Shown: positions 33,723 through 42,524 of the stretch, piece after piece | How the letters are laid out: each line of letters begins with the position of its first letter | How positions within the stretch are numbered: the stretch's first letter is position 1 | Source of the DNA: Bilifractor sp002394235 | GTDB lineage: Bacteria > Bacillota > Clostridia > Lachnospirales > Lachnospiraceae | Assembly: GCF_052118845.1 (NCBI RefSeq) | Contig: NZ_JBQKGJ010000004.1 | Location: 62,001 to 126,000 of the forward strand | Length of the DNA stretch: 64,000 nucleotides | Direction of reading: 5' to 3' | Made by a program: the position numbers and the translations under genes | Notes under the pieces: model-generated | Database searches by the model: none | What the model saw: the letters and a program-made list of their open reading frames with translations, nothing else | Told to the model about the DNA's origin: nothing

Positions 33723-34514
33723 GGACAGCGCAGATGTCCCGGCAGTGTCTCCGTCCTTCACGGAACTGCCGCCGGAGAGCGAATAGGAATAAGAATAATA
33801 GCGCAGTACATGTTCCACATAATCCGGATCACCGTAGGAGCTCCATCCATTTTCATATGCCTTCATATTTGAGAATGTGGAAGCATTCTCCTCAGAGTAG
33901 CCGCCGTAATTCTTCCTGGCCCATTCAATGTAACCGGTACCGAAGTTGTATCCCTGCACAGCCAGCGAAATCCCCTTAATGTCGTCCGGTCCACGGACAT
34001 CGGCAGCATCAAGAGCCGCCGCAAGTTCCCGGACACCGGCCCGGATTGAATAATCCGGATCTGTAATTGTCTGTCCGGCATAGCGCTCATTATAAAAGGA
34101 AGCGGACGCCTGCATGGGATCTGTTCCGTCACCCCTTGATTCCTGCATCATGATTGCCTTGATCAGCCCGGTATACTCGCCAATAGAGTATTCGTCTGCA
34201 TATTTCCGGATTACATCCGAATAATTCTCCACCTGGTCGCTCACCAGATCCTTGCGGATCGTAATCGTGGTATCCTTTTTCGTTACTTTCCGCACATTAG
34301 CCATCTGTTCGTTCTGTTCCATTGTCCCCACAGCGATAAACACCACAATCAGGGCTGCCACAGGGATCACGACCCTGCCGCCTGCATGATAGAGATAGAC
34401 GACAGCCCGCCCGAACATTCTCCAGAAACGAATAAACTTTCTCCAGAAACGTTTCTTTCTGCTGCGCCGTCTGCGTCTGGTATTCGTTTTTCTGTATCCG
34501 GATTTCTCACTCAT
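33720..34514 (-). CDS. Membrane-anchored CwlT-like lysozyme-domain protein
   Basis: 264 residues: a very basic cytosolic N-terminus (NTRRRRRSRKKRFWRKF), one membrane helix about 47-64, and an extracellular lysozyme-like domain with IKAIMMQESRGDGTDPMQAS (catalytic Glu in MQESRG), YSIRAGVRELAAAL and SLAVQGYNFGTGYIEWA. This is the CwlT/bacterial-lysozyme-like transglycosylase module that cuts peptidoglycan glycan strands; in conjugative elements it is followed by NlpC/P60, which is missing here. The C-terminal Ser/Gly tail runs into a tandem repeat. Role in wall growth or remodelling. Confidence 0.85.
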   Translation of the reverse strand: MSEKSGYRKTNTRRRRRSRKKRFWRKFIRFWRMFGRAVVYLYHAGGRVVIPVAALIVVFIAVGTMEQNEQMANVRKVTKKDTTITIRKDLVSDQVENYSDVIRKYADEYSIGEYTGLIKAIMMQESRGDGTDPMQASASFYNERYAGQTITDPDYSIRAGVRELAAALDAADVRGPDDIKGISLAVQGYNFGTGYIEWARKNYGGYSEENASTFSNMKAYENGWSSYGDPDYVEHVLRYYSYSYSLSGGSSVKDGDTAGTSALS

Positions 34515-34605
34515 AACATCTCTCCCCGGGTTTTAATTCCCGGTTTCTTATCTGTAACGACGCGGGAGCACGAAGGTGCGGAGCGCGCACAGCTTATACA
34601 GGAGA

Positions 34606-36411
34606 CTAATTTTCAATCTGCCTGAGCAGATATCTCCCCACGGTGTTCGAAAAATGGTCGATTGACCGGATATACGCAAAATCCTTCCCGAAGATTTTCC
34701 GCTCTGCGGCAAGCTCGCTCTCCTCTCCTACAAAAACGCCAAGCACCGCCACATTGTTCTGTCTCAGCCGGCGGACCTCGGTGCCCGCGTCAAGGGCTGC
34801 CCTGTGACCCGCGTAAGGCTCCGGATTTCTCGCGTTCGGCCGGTTGATCATTACATCATACGGTTTCCCGTCACTCAACACAATCAGGACCTTGTTGCTC
34901 TCCTCTCTCTCCAGGAGCCCCTGCCCCACAGTCCGTATCGCCAGGCCGTCCCGGTTGTTGGAGCTTGTAGTGAACTCAAAGATATTTTCATTCGCGCTCC
35001 GGTCATCCCCATACTCCCGGAATCTGCGAAGCACCGTGTAATCCCAGAACGTACAGAAGCTCATCACGCGCATGGGAATTCCAAGATTCGACATTGCCTC
35101 GCAGATAATATACGCCTGCATTGCCACTTCCCTCTGCCGCTTTCTCTGCGATCCACTCGCGTCGATCAGAAAATCAACCACAAAATCCATGCTGTCCCTT
35201 CGCAGAACTCTCCGAAACAGCCTCGCGTCCTCCGATCTCCCTGCCTTCCACAGCTGCCGCGGATCGATCTGACCGGAATCGGACAGGCTGCTGTCCTCCT
35301 CGTTTCGAAGCGCGAATGCGCGCTTCAGCATATCCGTGAGAATCTGAATATTGTGTCGGATTGTCCTGTAATTCGTCCGGAAGTATTCCAGTGTTTTCTC
35401 TTTATTTCCCCTCGCGAGCACATACTGATTGTTCCGGACCACGGGGTTCTTCAGGATCCCGTCTGTAAAAAAAAGCCCGCAGTCGGAATGCATTCCCCTG
35501 CACATCCGGCTTGTGATTCTTTTCTCCTCTGAGAGCGAAAGATAGGATTTCCCGAAATTCCGCTGCACATACTCCCTGGATTTTTCCAGAACGCTGTCAT
35601 CGATCAGTAAAAGCTTCCGGATCTTGTCTCCCCCTTCCGACGGAGCCTGCTCATCCGTTTTTCCCTCCCGGGAAGGCTCATCCGAACTCAGCATCTCCGC
35701 GGTAACTCTCTCGATAACATAGCGGACGGAATCATCCTCCAGCTCCTCCTTCAGGTAATCGCTCCAGGAAAACTCGGTAAGTTCTTCCGGTGTTACCTGA
35801 AGCACCTCCGTCAGCGTCATTGAAAAAGAAGGATCCACCACATCGTTATACAGACTGTCAATCGTGCCGATGATTTCTTCCGAAGTTTCCACGTAACGGA
35901 GGCGGTGAATCCGGTCCAGCTGACGCATGATCTGCTCCGGGCCGTGATAGCTGCCATCCAGCTTTTCTCTCCAGCTCGCCGCCATCAGCCGTCCCAGCGG
36001 ATACGCGGACATTCTTCCGAAGTCCTGGTACAGCCATTTCTCCAGAGCTTTTTTCCGCAGAGACCGTACTCCCTCGCGCTCCCGGTCAAGTCTCCATCCC
36101 ACCGCTTCCTCAATACACAGCCTGGCGGTGTCCATCAGTGCTCTCTGATCCGCATGACAGTAAATCTTCTTCAGAAGATACATCGCGATGGCATCCTGAT
36201 CAAAATATTTCGCCAGAGCCCCCTGCTTGATCCCGTTATAGATAGCGATCTCCGGCGATCGGGAAAACTCCGCAAGATCCGGTTTCACCTCAAGACTATA
36301 ATCCCCGCTGACCGTCCAGATCAGGTTCCGTATTCTGTTTTCCAGCTCGTAGGGATAGGATTCCCATACATCCATGCCAGTCTTCAAGCAAAAACATCCT
36401 TCCTCGTCCAT
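34606..36411 (-). CDS. VWA-domain protein of the CobT/NorD type
   Basis: 601 residues. A long helical N-terminal region and a C-terminal von Willebrand A domain with MIDAS DFLIDASGSQ near residue 415, a second metal-loop Thr in EFTTSSNNRDG, and VLIVLSDGKPYDV. Such proteins pair with MoxR AAA ATPases (as in NorQ-NorD, CobS-CobT) to insert metals or remodel partner complexes. It overlaps the MoxR gene by 28 bases. The start is uncertain: ATG 36411 lies inside the ATPase gene; TTG 36387 has AGGAAGG ten bases before it, and ATG 36375 is also in frame. Confidence 0.85.
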   Translation of the reverse strand: MDEEGCFCLKTGMDVWESYPYELENRIRNLIWTVSGDYSLEVKPDLAEFSRSPEIAIYNGIKQGALAKYFDQDAIAMYLLKKIYCHADQRALMDTARLCIEEAVGWRLDREREGVRSLRKKALEKWLYQDFGRMSAYPLGRLMAASWREKLDGSYHGPEQIMRQLDRIHRLRYVETSEEIIGTIDSLYNDVVDPSFSMTLTEVLQVTPEELTEFSWSDYLKEELEDDSVRYVIERVTAEMLSSDEPSREGKTDEQAPSEGGDKIRKLLLIDDSVLEKSREYVQRNFGKSYLSLSEEKRITSRMCRGMHSDCGLFFTDGILKNPVVRNNQYVLARGNKEKTLEYFRTNYRTIRHNIQILTDMLKRAFALRNEEDSSLSDSGQIDPRQLWKAGRSEDARLFRRVLRRDSMDFVVDFLIDASGSQRKRQREVAMQAYIICEAMSNLGIPMRVMSFCTFWDYTVLRRFREYGDDRSANENIFEFTTSSNNRDGLAIRTVGQGLLEREESNKVLIVLSDGKPYDVMINRPNARNPEPYAGHRAALDAGTEVRRLRQNNVAVLGVFVGEESELAAERKIFGKDFAYIRSIDHFSNTVGRYLLRQIEN

Positions 36412-37307
36412 TCCGCAGGAATCCGCGTACTCAGAACATCGCGAACGATTTCCTTTTCAAAGGTATCAAAGCATTTGTTGACAACCCCCATCTGCAGCGC
36501 CAGAAACGGAGAGATACCCTGGCGGATTGTTCGTGCCGCCGCGACAATACCACGGAGATCCAGACTCCTGGCCGAGATTTCGCCGTGCTCTGCTTTTGTC
36601 TGCAGATCGAGAAACAGCCCCGACAGCTGCTCTCTCGCCCTGTCCGTCATGTCCGGAAAAATGCGGCTGAGAATATACTCCAGTGAACTTTCTGTCTGCG
36701 GAGGCATGTCGATGACAAGGAACCGGGATACCAGCGCCTCGTTCAGCTCCTTTGTTCCGGCGTACCCGTAGTTCATCGTTCCGATAAATCTTGCCGCAGG
36801 ATGAAGGTCAATCTTCTCATAACCCGGGATATCGATGCTGCGCCGGTAATCAAGCGTCGAATGCAGGACAGAAACCGCGTCATTTTTTGCCATATTGATC
36901 TCATCGAGAATGCCGAACCCTCCATGCCGGGCACAAAGGCTGATGCTTCCTTCCCGAAGCTCCACCTGATTATTCCGGAAGGTATCGGTACCGATCAGTT
37001 CTGCGCTGCTCGTATTCACATGAAAGGACACATTGTACACCGGTCTTCCGAATAAAAAAGCAAGATTCTCCGCCAGAACATTCTTGCCCGTTGCCTTTGC
37101 GCCCGTGAGCAACAGATTCTGTCCCTCCAGAAGAGCGGCGATCGCCATTTCCAGCACCTCTTTCCCGTAGAACGGAAGTGCAGGTTTTACCACACGGCTG
37201 CGGACAGCGTCATCTACGGTATAAGTCTCCCGGAATCTCTCCACGCCGCGGATCAGCTCCGGGCTCACATCCTGCTCCTCCAGAATCCTTTTCTGTTCCA
37301 GTGTCAT
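36384..37307 (-). CDS. MoxR-type AAA+ ATPase
   Basis: 307 residues. Walker A GAKATGKN (an unusual Asn after the Lys), Walker B GFGILDEINMA, sensor FIGTMNYGYAGTKELNEALVSRF with arginine finger, ending in a small lid domain. MoxR-family ATPases act as chaperones together with a VWA protein, here the next gene. It overlaps the upstream hydrolase gene by 4 bases. The client is not obvious; the neighbours are a hydrolase, a cell-wall lysozyme and a nuclease. Confidence 0.9.
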   Translation of the reverse strand: MTLEQKRILEEQDVSPELIRGVERFRETYTVDDAVRSRVVKPALPFYGKEVLEMAIAALLEGQNLLLTGAKATGKNVLAENLAFLFGRPVYNVSFHVNTSSAELIGTDTFRNNQVELREGSISLCARHGGFGILDEINMAKNDAVSVLHSTLDYRRSIDIPGYEKIDLHPAARFIGTMNYGYAGTKELNEALVSRFLVIDMPPQTESSLEYILSRIFPDMTDRAREQLSGLFLDLQTKAEHGEISARSLDLRGIVAAARTIRQGISPFLALQMGVVNKCFDTFEKEIVRDVLSTRIPAEWTRKDVFA

Positions 37308-38311
37308 ATCTTTCCTCTCTCCGGTTCTTTCTCTCCGGAATACTCCCGGATATACCGTTTCATCAGCCCTGATGTAAACTCCATCTCGAGATCTGTATAT
37401 CTTTGGACATTCGTCAGATAGCTGATTCCGTGGGCGCCGCCCCGGAATATCTCCAGTCGGACGGGAACTCCCGCTTCCTCTGCCGCCTTATACAGCTCCC
37501 GGCTCATCCGCACCGGCACATACCGGTCCGCGTCACCGTGAATCAAAAGTACCGGAACCCTGGATTTCCGGATTGAGCTTATGGCACCGCAGCTTGCGAG
37601 ATCCACATGGCCAAAAAGCTTTGCCCCGGTCTTCACCAGCCACCAGACCACTCCCTCCGGATACCTCCTTGCCCTTCCAACATCCCGGACAATTGCCTCC
37701 GGTGAGGTATACCCGCAGTCCGCGATAATCCCGACAACGTTATCCGGAAGCTTCAGATCCGCCGCCATCAGAACCGTTGCGGCGCCCATTGACACACCGG
37801 ACAGAATGACCGGTGTCTGCAGGCCGAACCTCTTCGCCGCGTATCTGGCCCACGTCAGACAGTCCTGCCGTTCCTTCACCCCGAAGGTTGTAACATTCCC
37901 GCCGCTTTTCCCGTGCGCCCTCTGATCCACAACCAGAGTGTTCTGCCCATGTTCCCTGGCGACACGATTTCCGCCTGCCATATCGCGGATCGCTTCACCC
38001 CGGTATCCGTGGAACTGAATCTGGAGCGGTGCTCCCTTTTTCACCTCATAATACCTGCCATACAGGGTCAGGTTGTCGAAGCTCCGAACGCTTACCTCTT
38101 CATACGGAATCTCCTTCATCAGGTCCACCAGCTCCTGCATGCTCTCCTGATGCTGATCATATCCCTCTCCGGTCGGGAGCGGAACATGACCGGACTTCCG
38201 TTCATTCGTATTGTAGAGCACGGCGCGAAATACCGCGTAAAGCCCAAAATATATAAGAACCGCTATACTGAGAATAAAAGCCACAAGAATTCCTGCAATG
38301 ATACGAAACAT
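37304..38311 (-). CDS. Membrane-anchored alpha/beta hydrolase
   Basis: 335 residues: an N-terminal membrane helix (about 5-28), then an alpha/beta hydrolase with oxyanion region QIQFHGYRGEAIRD, nucleophile elbow LSGVSMGAA (Ser), acid in LIHGDADRYVP (Asp) and the His in GGAHGISYL. The family of FrsA/YqkD-type serine hydrolases (BAAT/cutinase-like) fits. Substrate unknown. Its coupling with MoxR-VWA genes (4-base overlap) suggests a functional link, perhaps as the client or as a membrane-linked esterase in the same process. Confidence 0.87.
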   Translation of the reverse strand: MFRIIAGILVAFILSIAVLIYFGLYAVFRAVLYNTNERKSGHVPLPTGEGYDQHQESMQELVDLMKEIPYEEVSVRSFDNLTLYGRYYEVKKGAPLQIQFHGYRGEAIRDMAGGNRVAREHGQNTLVVDQRAHGKSGGNVTTFGVKERQDCLTWARYAAKRFGLQTPVILSGVSMGAATVLMAADLKLPDNVVGIIADCGYTSPEAIVRDVGRARRYPEGVVWWLVKTGAKLFGHVDLASCGAISSIRKSRVPVLLIHGDADRYVPVRMSRELYKAAEEAGVPVRLEIFRGGAHGISYLTNVQRYTDLEMEFTSGLMKRYIREYSGEKEPERGKI

Positions 38312-38367
38312 ATGATCTCCATTTTAAACCGGAACCGGTACTGCGCACACCTGCTGTTGTTTATATT

Positions 38368-39522
38368 CTACGGATTGCATCGCTTACAGGGTGTGTAGCC
38401 CCTGCCGATTAGTTCATCCCTGGATCCGGTCCATTCCATTCGGTTTCCCGGAGCAATGTCTTCCACTGACGAACAGGTCGGATAATGAAATCTGCCTGTA
38501 TTCGTATTGACGACATAGCTGACTGTCCCGCCCGAAACGGATGGCTCCGAAGCAGGTGTCTCTGACACTTCCGTCTGCTTCGCTGTCTCTTTCCCTCCGG
38601 ATGCAGAATCGGAACCGGTAAATTCCGGACCGCTGCTGTCACCGGTCGCATAGTCAATCGTGATCCCCGGCTGTACATTGTAGCAGTAGACGCAGAACCG
38701 GATTCGCTCTCCCCTGTCTTCTACGGATTCCGCCTCCATCAGAACACCGGAGGCAAGCAGATTATTGCCCTCAAAAACCGGTGTAACCCGATAAAGTACA
38801 TGAAAATTAAAGTCGGTGACCGCGTAGCTCACCTCGTTTTCATAGGGAAGCATTCCCTCTACATTCATATAGCGGGTACCTGTGATCAGATTTTTTTTGT
38901 TCGCGTTCTCTCCCGCCAGCTGATATCCGATCAGATGACAGCGATTATACAGATAATTGCCGTCAATCCCATTGTACTTTACCGTGTGCCATCCGGTCGG
39001 CTTTACCGATCCGATCTTTCCCCTCTCCTCCACAGGCATTGTATCGACACAGATATCCGCCCAGGCGGTTCCGCACCGCCCGAGACTGTCCATGTCGCTG
39101 TAGAATTCAAATTCCTGTGTCCGGAGGTCCTCATCCGTGAAAAAAGGAACATTCCCGTTGACCTCTACCGACGGCGAGCCGCTGTACGCCGGAATCTCAT
39201 CCGGATCAAAGGCTGTGAGCTCTTCCGCCGCTCTTTTCTCCTCGGAAGGCAGCGCCCCTCCGACAGAGGCGGTTGTCCCGTTCCGAATCCGGTCGATGAC
39301 GGTCCCAACAGCTCCCGTCCGGTTCTCTCCAGTACCGGTCTGAACGCCTCCCGGGAGAACACCGACAAGAATCGTTCCGATGACAATCACCGTCATCGAT
39401 CCGATCATCCATATCCGGGACCCTCGCCGGTCGCCGCTGCGTCTCTTTTTCACAATACCCGCGATCAGCGACACCGGAAATATCACAAGCGCTGCCAGAA
39501 GCAGCAGTTCTATCACAAGCAT
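38368..39522 (-). CDS. Membrane-anchored DNA/RNA non-specific endonuclease
   Basis: 384 residues: two N-terminal membrane helices, a Ser/Gly linker, a beta-beta-alpha-Me nuclease domain with YNRCHLIGYQLAGENANK and KNLITGTRYMN (catalytic His and Asn, as in NucA/EndA), and a C-terminal cysteine motif SYVVNTNTGRFHYPTCSSV...YTPCKRCNP that resembles the zinc-binding Ada-like extension often attached to such nucleases. Likely works at the cell surface in DNA uptake or scavenging. Start is ATG 39522 with GAGGGG seven bases before; the frame from 39549 would begin with TTG. Confidence 0.9.
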   Translation of the reverse strand: MLVIELLLLAALVIFPVSLIAGIVKKRRSGDRRGSRIWMIGSMTVIVIGTILVGVLPGGVQTGTGENRTGAVGTVIDRIRNGTTASVGGALPSEEKRAAEELTAFDPDEIPAYSGSPSVEVNGNVPFFTDEDLRTQEFEFYSDMDSLGRCGTAWADICVDTMPVEERGKIGSVKPTGWHTVKYNGIDGNYLYNRCHLIGYQLAGENANKKNLITGTRYMNVEGMLPYENEVSYAVTDFNFHVLYRVTPVFEGNNLLASGVLMEAESVEDRGERIRFCVYCYNVQPGITIDYATGDSSGPEFTGSDSASGGKETAKQTEVSETPASEPSVSGGTVSYVVNTNTGRFHYPTCSSVEDIAPGNRMEWTGSRDELIGRGYTPCKRCNP

Positions 39523-39566
39523 ATCAAATCCCCTCAGCAGGAAACTCAAAAACCGTTCCGCCTCCG

Positions 39567-39595
39567 ATTATAACACAGAACACACGTTTTGTGAA
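39567..39595 (-). promoter_or_regulatory. Promoter of the nuclease gene
   Basis: Minus-strand TTCACA (39590-39595), 17-base spacer, perfect TATAAT (39567-39572). Confidence 0.75.
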
Positions 39596-39600
39596 AATTC

Positions 39601-39660
39601 GCATCCTGGCCCTTACACACGCTTCGCGTGTGTCGAGCCCGTCTGCGTTTTCCTAGAGCT
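39601..39660 (+). repeat. Dispersed extragenic repeat copy A
   Basis: Sixty bases that align without gaps to 40461-40520 with seven differences, including paired changes in the ACACGCTTCGCGTGT hairpin. It is followed by AT-rich DNA (39661-39926) that has no gene. Confidence 0.75.
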
Positions 39661-39926
39661 CTCTTTGATACTACATAAGCTACGGGATTGCTTCCCCCTT
39701 CTAATAATTTTACTAAAAAGGGCTAATGTATTGTGTGAATATTGCCTATATATAAGCAAAATAATCCATGGTATTGTCATCATATAAGAAGTAGTCAAAT
39801 ATTAAAATAAACGCCGAATCATTCGTCGTGAAACGACGATTATAGGTGAAAGATTAATACCAGAGAAAAGAGTTCCCATGACTATTTTAACGACCATATC
39901 CATTATAAGAATAGGAGGAAAACCAA

Positions 39927-40343
39927 TTGGATGAAGATAAAAAGACTCAGACTAATTGCTGTTTCTGGTTTGTTGCATTAGCACAAGGAATGGTCTTCAT
40001 TGACTTGTTGTGTCGTTCGCCTATCAATTTATTGATAAAAAATAATCCAATTACAATTCTTCCGTTTCTTTTAATAATGTACGATGTTTTTCCAGGACTG
40101 CTAACCGGTGTGTTCCTATTTCTGTCTGCACAGTATTATCAAAAGGCGCCGATAAAATGTAAGTTTCTAAGTGGTATCTTTACAATCTGTATAAATATCG
40201 TAATCCTTGCGGTGGCCTTTTATACCTTTAAATTAGAAATTTTTAGACATCCGCTCATTTTTGTTATGATCGGTTTTGGTATAGTTACACTGATCATTTC
40301 TGGAAAAAAGAAACGAATGGACAAAACGAATGAATCGGCGTGA
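39927..40343 (+). CDS. Small AT-rich membrane protein gene
   Basis: 138 residues with four predicted membrane segments (FVALAQGMVFIDLLC, ITILPFLLIMYDVFPGLLTG, FTICINIVILAVAF, PLIFVMIGFGIVTLII) and a basic C-terminus KKKRMDK. I do not recognise the family. It starts with TTG 39927, eight bases after AGGAGG; no in-frame ATG is available. Base composition is clearly more AT-rich than the neighbours, it points against the local direction, and it is flanked by two copies of the dispersed repeat, so it looks acquired. Confidence 0.7.
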   Translation: MDEDKKTQTNCCFWFVALAQGMVFIDLLCRSPINLLIKNNPITILPFLLIMYDVFPGLLTGVFLFLSAQYYQKAPIKCKFLSGIFTICINIVILAVAFYTFKLEIFRHPLIFVMIGFGIVTLIISGKKKRMDKTNESA

Positions 40344-40460
40344 CTCTCTTTCATACTGTATAAGCTACGGATTGCTCCGTGCTTCGCACTCCCACAATCC
40401 TACAGGCATTCGGATTCCGCGCCTTCGCGCTTCATCCTCATACCTGTTGCCTTCGAAATC

Positions 40461-40520
40461 GCATCCTCGCTCTTTCATACGCTTCGCGTATGTCGAGCCC
40501 GTCTGCGTTTTCGAAGAGCT
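40461..40520 (+). repeat. Dispersed extragenic repeat copy B
   Basis: Best-kept copy: CATACGCTTCGCGTATG hairpin, CGAGCCCGTCTGCG, then TTCGAAGAGCT and TTATACAGTA. Copies or fragments lie at 30030-30075 (reverse), 33498-33600, 39601-39660, 41740-42225, 43095-43145 (reverse), 45640-45750, 51385-51425 and 54115-54205 (reverse). Here the terminal TTA doubles as the stop codon of the alaX gene. A longer degenerate arm extends back to about 40345. Confidence 0.75.
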
Positions 40521-41710
40521 TATACAGTAAAGATCTCAGTCAATACCTCCTGTATCTTCTCCTTTTCTGCCTTGAAAGAGCCCTGGATCATCTCTGGGCT
40601 TCCGCCGCCGCGACCTTCAAGACTGGAATTGATGCTTTTCGTGAGGTTCCTGAGATTGACGGCTGAGCTGCAGATGCAGTATGCATAGACGCCCTTTTCG
40701 TCTTCCTGCGCCGTAATTACGGCACAGGTAGGCGCCATGGATTCCTTCACAAGCCTGTCGCAGAACTTCCGGCAGCTGTTCCTGTCGATATTTTCCTCAA
40801 AGTCGATCAGAAAGGACTCCTGCTTTTCGAGTTCCTTCATCTTCCCGTCAAAGTACCGACCGATCCAGTCGTTGAGCTTCTGATTCGCCTCCGCCAGCTC
40901 CTGCTGTACTCTCGCGACAGCCTCTGCTGTCTCATGGGGCTTCGCGGAGAGCATATGGGAGATCTCCGTGTTCTGGTCCACCTTCCGCTCATAATCGAGA
41001 AGGGCCTTTCTGCCGCAGACCAGCTCGATCCGCACGCCTTTCTTATAATGAATCATGCTGAGACATTTCACCATGCCGATCTCGCCGGTTCTCATCACAT
41101 GGGTCCCGCAGCAGGCGCAGATATCCGCTCCCGGAATCGTGATGATCCTCACCTTCCCGGTCAGCTCCTTCTTGCTCCGGTAATCCAGTGTCTCCAGTTC
41201 CTGTCCCTCCGGAAAGCTTTCTTCTACAGGAACATCGCTGCGGATCACTGCATTTGTGTCACGCTCCACCTCCATCAGTTCTTCCCAGGTCATGACTCCG
41301 CTGATATCAATGGTGACGCATTCCTCAGTCATATGGAATCCGACATTCTCGTATCCGAAACGTCTGTGAATCAGACCAGATAGGATATGCTCACCCGAAT
41401 GTGCCGTAGTATAATCCATTCGGCGCTGCCAGTCAATGACCCCGTGTACCTGAGTTCCAACGGCGATTTCCCGATCCGTCGTATGAACAATGTGATCCCC
41501 ATGCTTCTGAACATCCCGCACCGGAATAACCGTCTGTGCGTCAGTCCGGAGGATGCCGCGGTCTGAAGGCTGACCGCCGCCTTCCGGATAAAATGCCGTC
41601 CGGTTTAGCTCCACGTGATAGCCCTTCCCGCACGATTCGCAGGAGATCACCTCCGCGTCAAACTCTTTCAGATATGGTCTCTGATAGTATAATTCATCGA
41701 AATTTTCCAT
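40520..41710 (-). CDS. Alanyl-tRNA editing protein (AlaX-like, long form)
   Basis: 396 residues. N-terminal AlaRS beta-barrel part (LNRTAFYPEGGGQPSDRG), the editing-site zinc motif HSGEHILSG with CGTHVMRTGEIG (Cys and His), and a C-terminal DHHA1-like domain (VCGRKALLDYERK, EGRGGGSPEMIQGSF). Free-standing editing domains hydrolyse Ser-/Gly-tRNA(Ala). The ATG at 41710 with AAGGAAAAGG upstream is preferred over the frame end at 41746. The stop codon lies inside a dispersed repeat, so the 3' end was likely shaped by that insertion. Confidence 0.92.
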   Translation of the reverse strand: MENFDELYYQRPYLKEFDAEVISCESCGKGYHVELNRTAFYPEGGGQPSDRGILRTDAQTVIPVRDVQKHGDHIVHTTDREIAVGTQVHGVIDWQRRMDYTTAHSGEHILSGLIHRRFGYENVGFHMTEECVTIDISGVMTWEELMEVERDTNAVIRSDVPVEESFPEGQELETLDYRSKKELTGKVRIITIPGADICACCGTHVMRTGEIGMVKCLSMIHYKKGVRIELVCGRKALLDYERKVDQNTEISHMLSAKPHETAEAVARVQQELAEANQKLNDWIGRYFDGKMKELEKQESFLIDFEENIDRNSCRKFCDRLVKESMAPTCAVITAQEDEKGVYAYCICSSAVNLRNLTKSINSSLEGRGGGSPEMIQGSFKAEKEKIQEVLTEIFTV

Positions 41711-42302
41711 CGTTTTCCTTTTCCTTTCCTGACAGGTGTGGAGCACTGCCCGCGCATATTCGCACTTCCGTGCAGCTTACGCGTCACTTCGTGCTCATTC
41801 CTGTTGCCTTCGAAATCGCATACAGTTTCTTACGCACGCTTCGCGGCAGGCGGCCTGTCTGCGTATTCGAAGAGCTGTTCAGTTATGCTATTGTATAAGT
41901 CCCCGCGTCACTTCGCTGCTTCGCAGCTTCCGTGCCGCTTATTATTATATCGTGCCGCATACTGTATAAAGCCAGCTGCTCCGTTGCTTCGCAACTCCCG
42001 CAGCTGCCACATGTGACCGACTTCGTCGGTCTGCCGCGGCGTTCGCCCCACCGCTTCACACTTCGTGTGAGCGGGTGTGGCTCACTGCCCGCGCATATTC
42101 GCATTCTCGCGGTGTTTCACACCGCTCCATGCTCATACATGTTAGCGTCGTTCAAGCATGCAGTTTTCTGTGCATGCTTCGCATGCCCAAAAACTGCCCG
42201 CTTGACGACGGCTTTATACAGTAAATCGGCAGATATTTATCCTTTTCCGAACAAATATCTGCCGATCTTTTAGGTCTGTTTAACACACTTTCTGAACGCT
42301 GA
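41711..42302. repeat. Block of dispersed extragenic repeats, no gene
   Basis: About 500 bases built from repeat-family pieces: TTCGAAATCGCATACAG and GCACGCTTCGCGG to CGTATTCGAAGAGCTG (41810-41880), hairpins such as CACTTCGTG, CTTCGCAG and GCATGCTTCGCATGC, and a segment (41964-42060) shared with 33498-33600. The phrases CACTGCCCGCGCATATTCGCA occur twice (near 41745 and 42086). Open frames here are all repeat-derived. Confidence 0.65.
42225..42266 (-). terminator. Terminator of the HPr-like gene
   Basis: Perfect 14-base arms ATCGGCAGATATTT/AAATATCTGCCGAT with a 14-base loop, 37 bases past the stop codon; T-rich on both sides. Confidence 0.8.
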
Positions 42303-42524
42303 TTATAATGCGTACGCGCTCAGATACTCTTCCATCTGTGAATTGCCCTCCGTGAACTCAATCTCTATTGGTTCAAATCCCAGAGCAAATACTCCCATGA
42401 TTGATTTTCCGTCCGTCTCACTTCTGCCCTTCCGGACCGTGACATCCTCTGCGCATTCTCCGGCAAGTTTAACAAATGCTACGATATCCTCGACCCGGTT
42501 GAATTTCACCTTTGCCTTTTTCAT
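42303..42524 (-). CDS. HPr-like protein without the phosphorylatable histidine
   Basis: 73 residues of the HPr/Crh fold. The Ser46 region KSIMGVFALG is well kept (HPr has KSIMGVMSLG), but the His15 loop GIHARPA of true HPr reads NRVEDIVAF, so it cannot pass phosphate in the PTS. Like Crh it may be phosphorylated on Ser by HPr kinase and act in carbon catabolite control, possibly with CcpA on the cre-like sites at 9303 and 9456. Its own terminator and a position away from pts genes mark it as independent. Confidence 0.78.
   Translation of the reverse strand: MKKAKVKFNRVEDIVAFVKLAGECAEDVTVRKGRSETDGKSIMGVFALGFEPIEIEFTEGNSQMEEYLSAYAL

Noticed and set aside
33720..34514. Part of a conjugative element (CwlT)
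   Set aside because: No NlpC/P60 domain and no conjugation genes nearby; treated as a chromosomal cell-wall protein.
41736..42273. Several frames over the repeat block
   Set aside because: They translate dispersed hairpin repeats in different frames; none has start signals.
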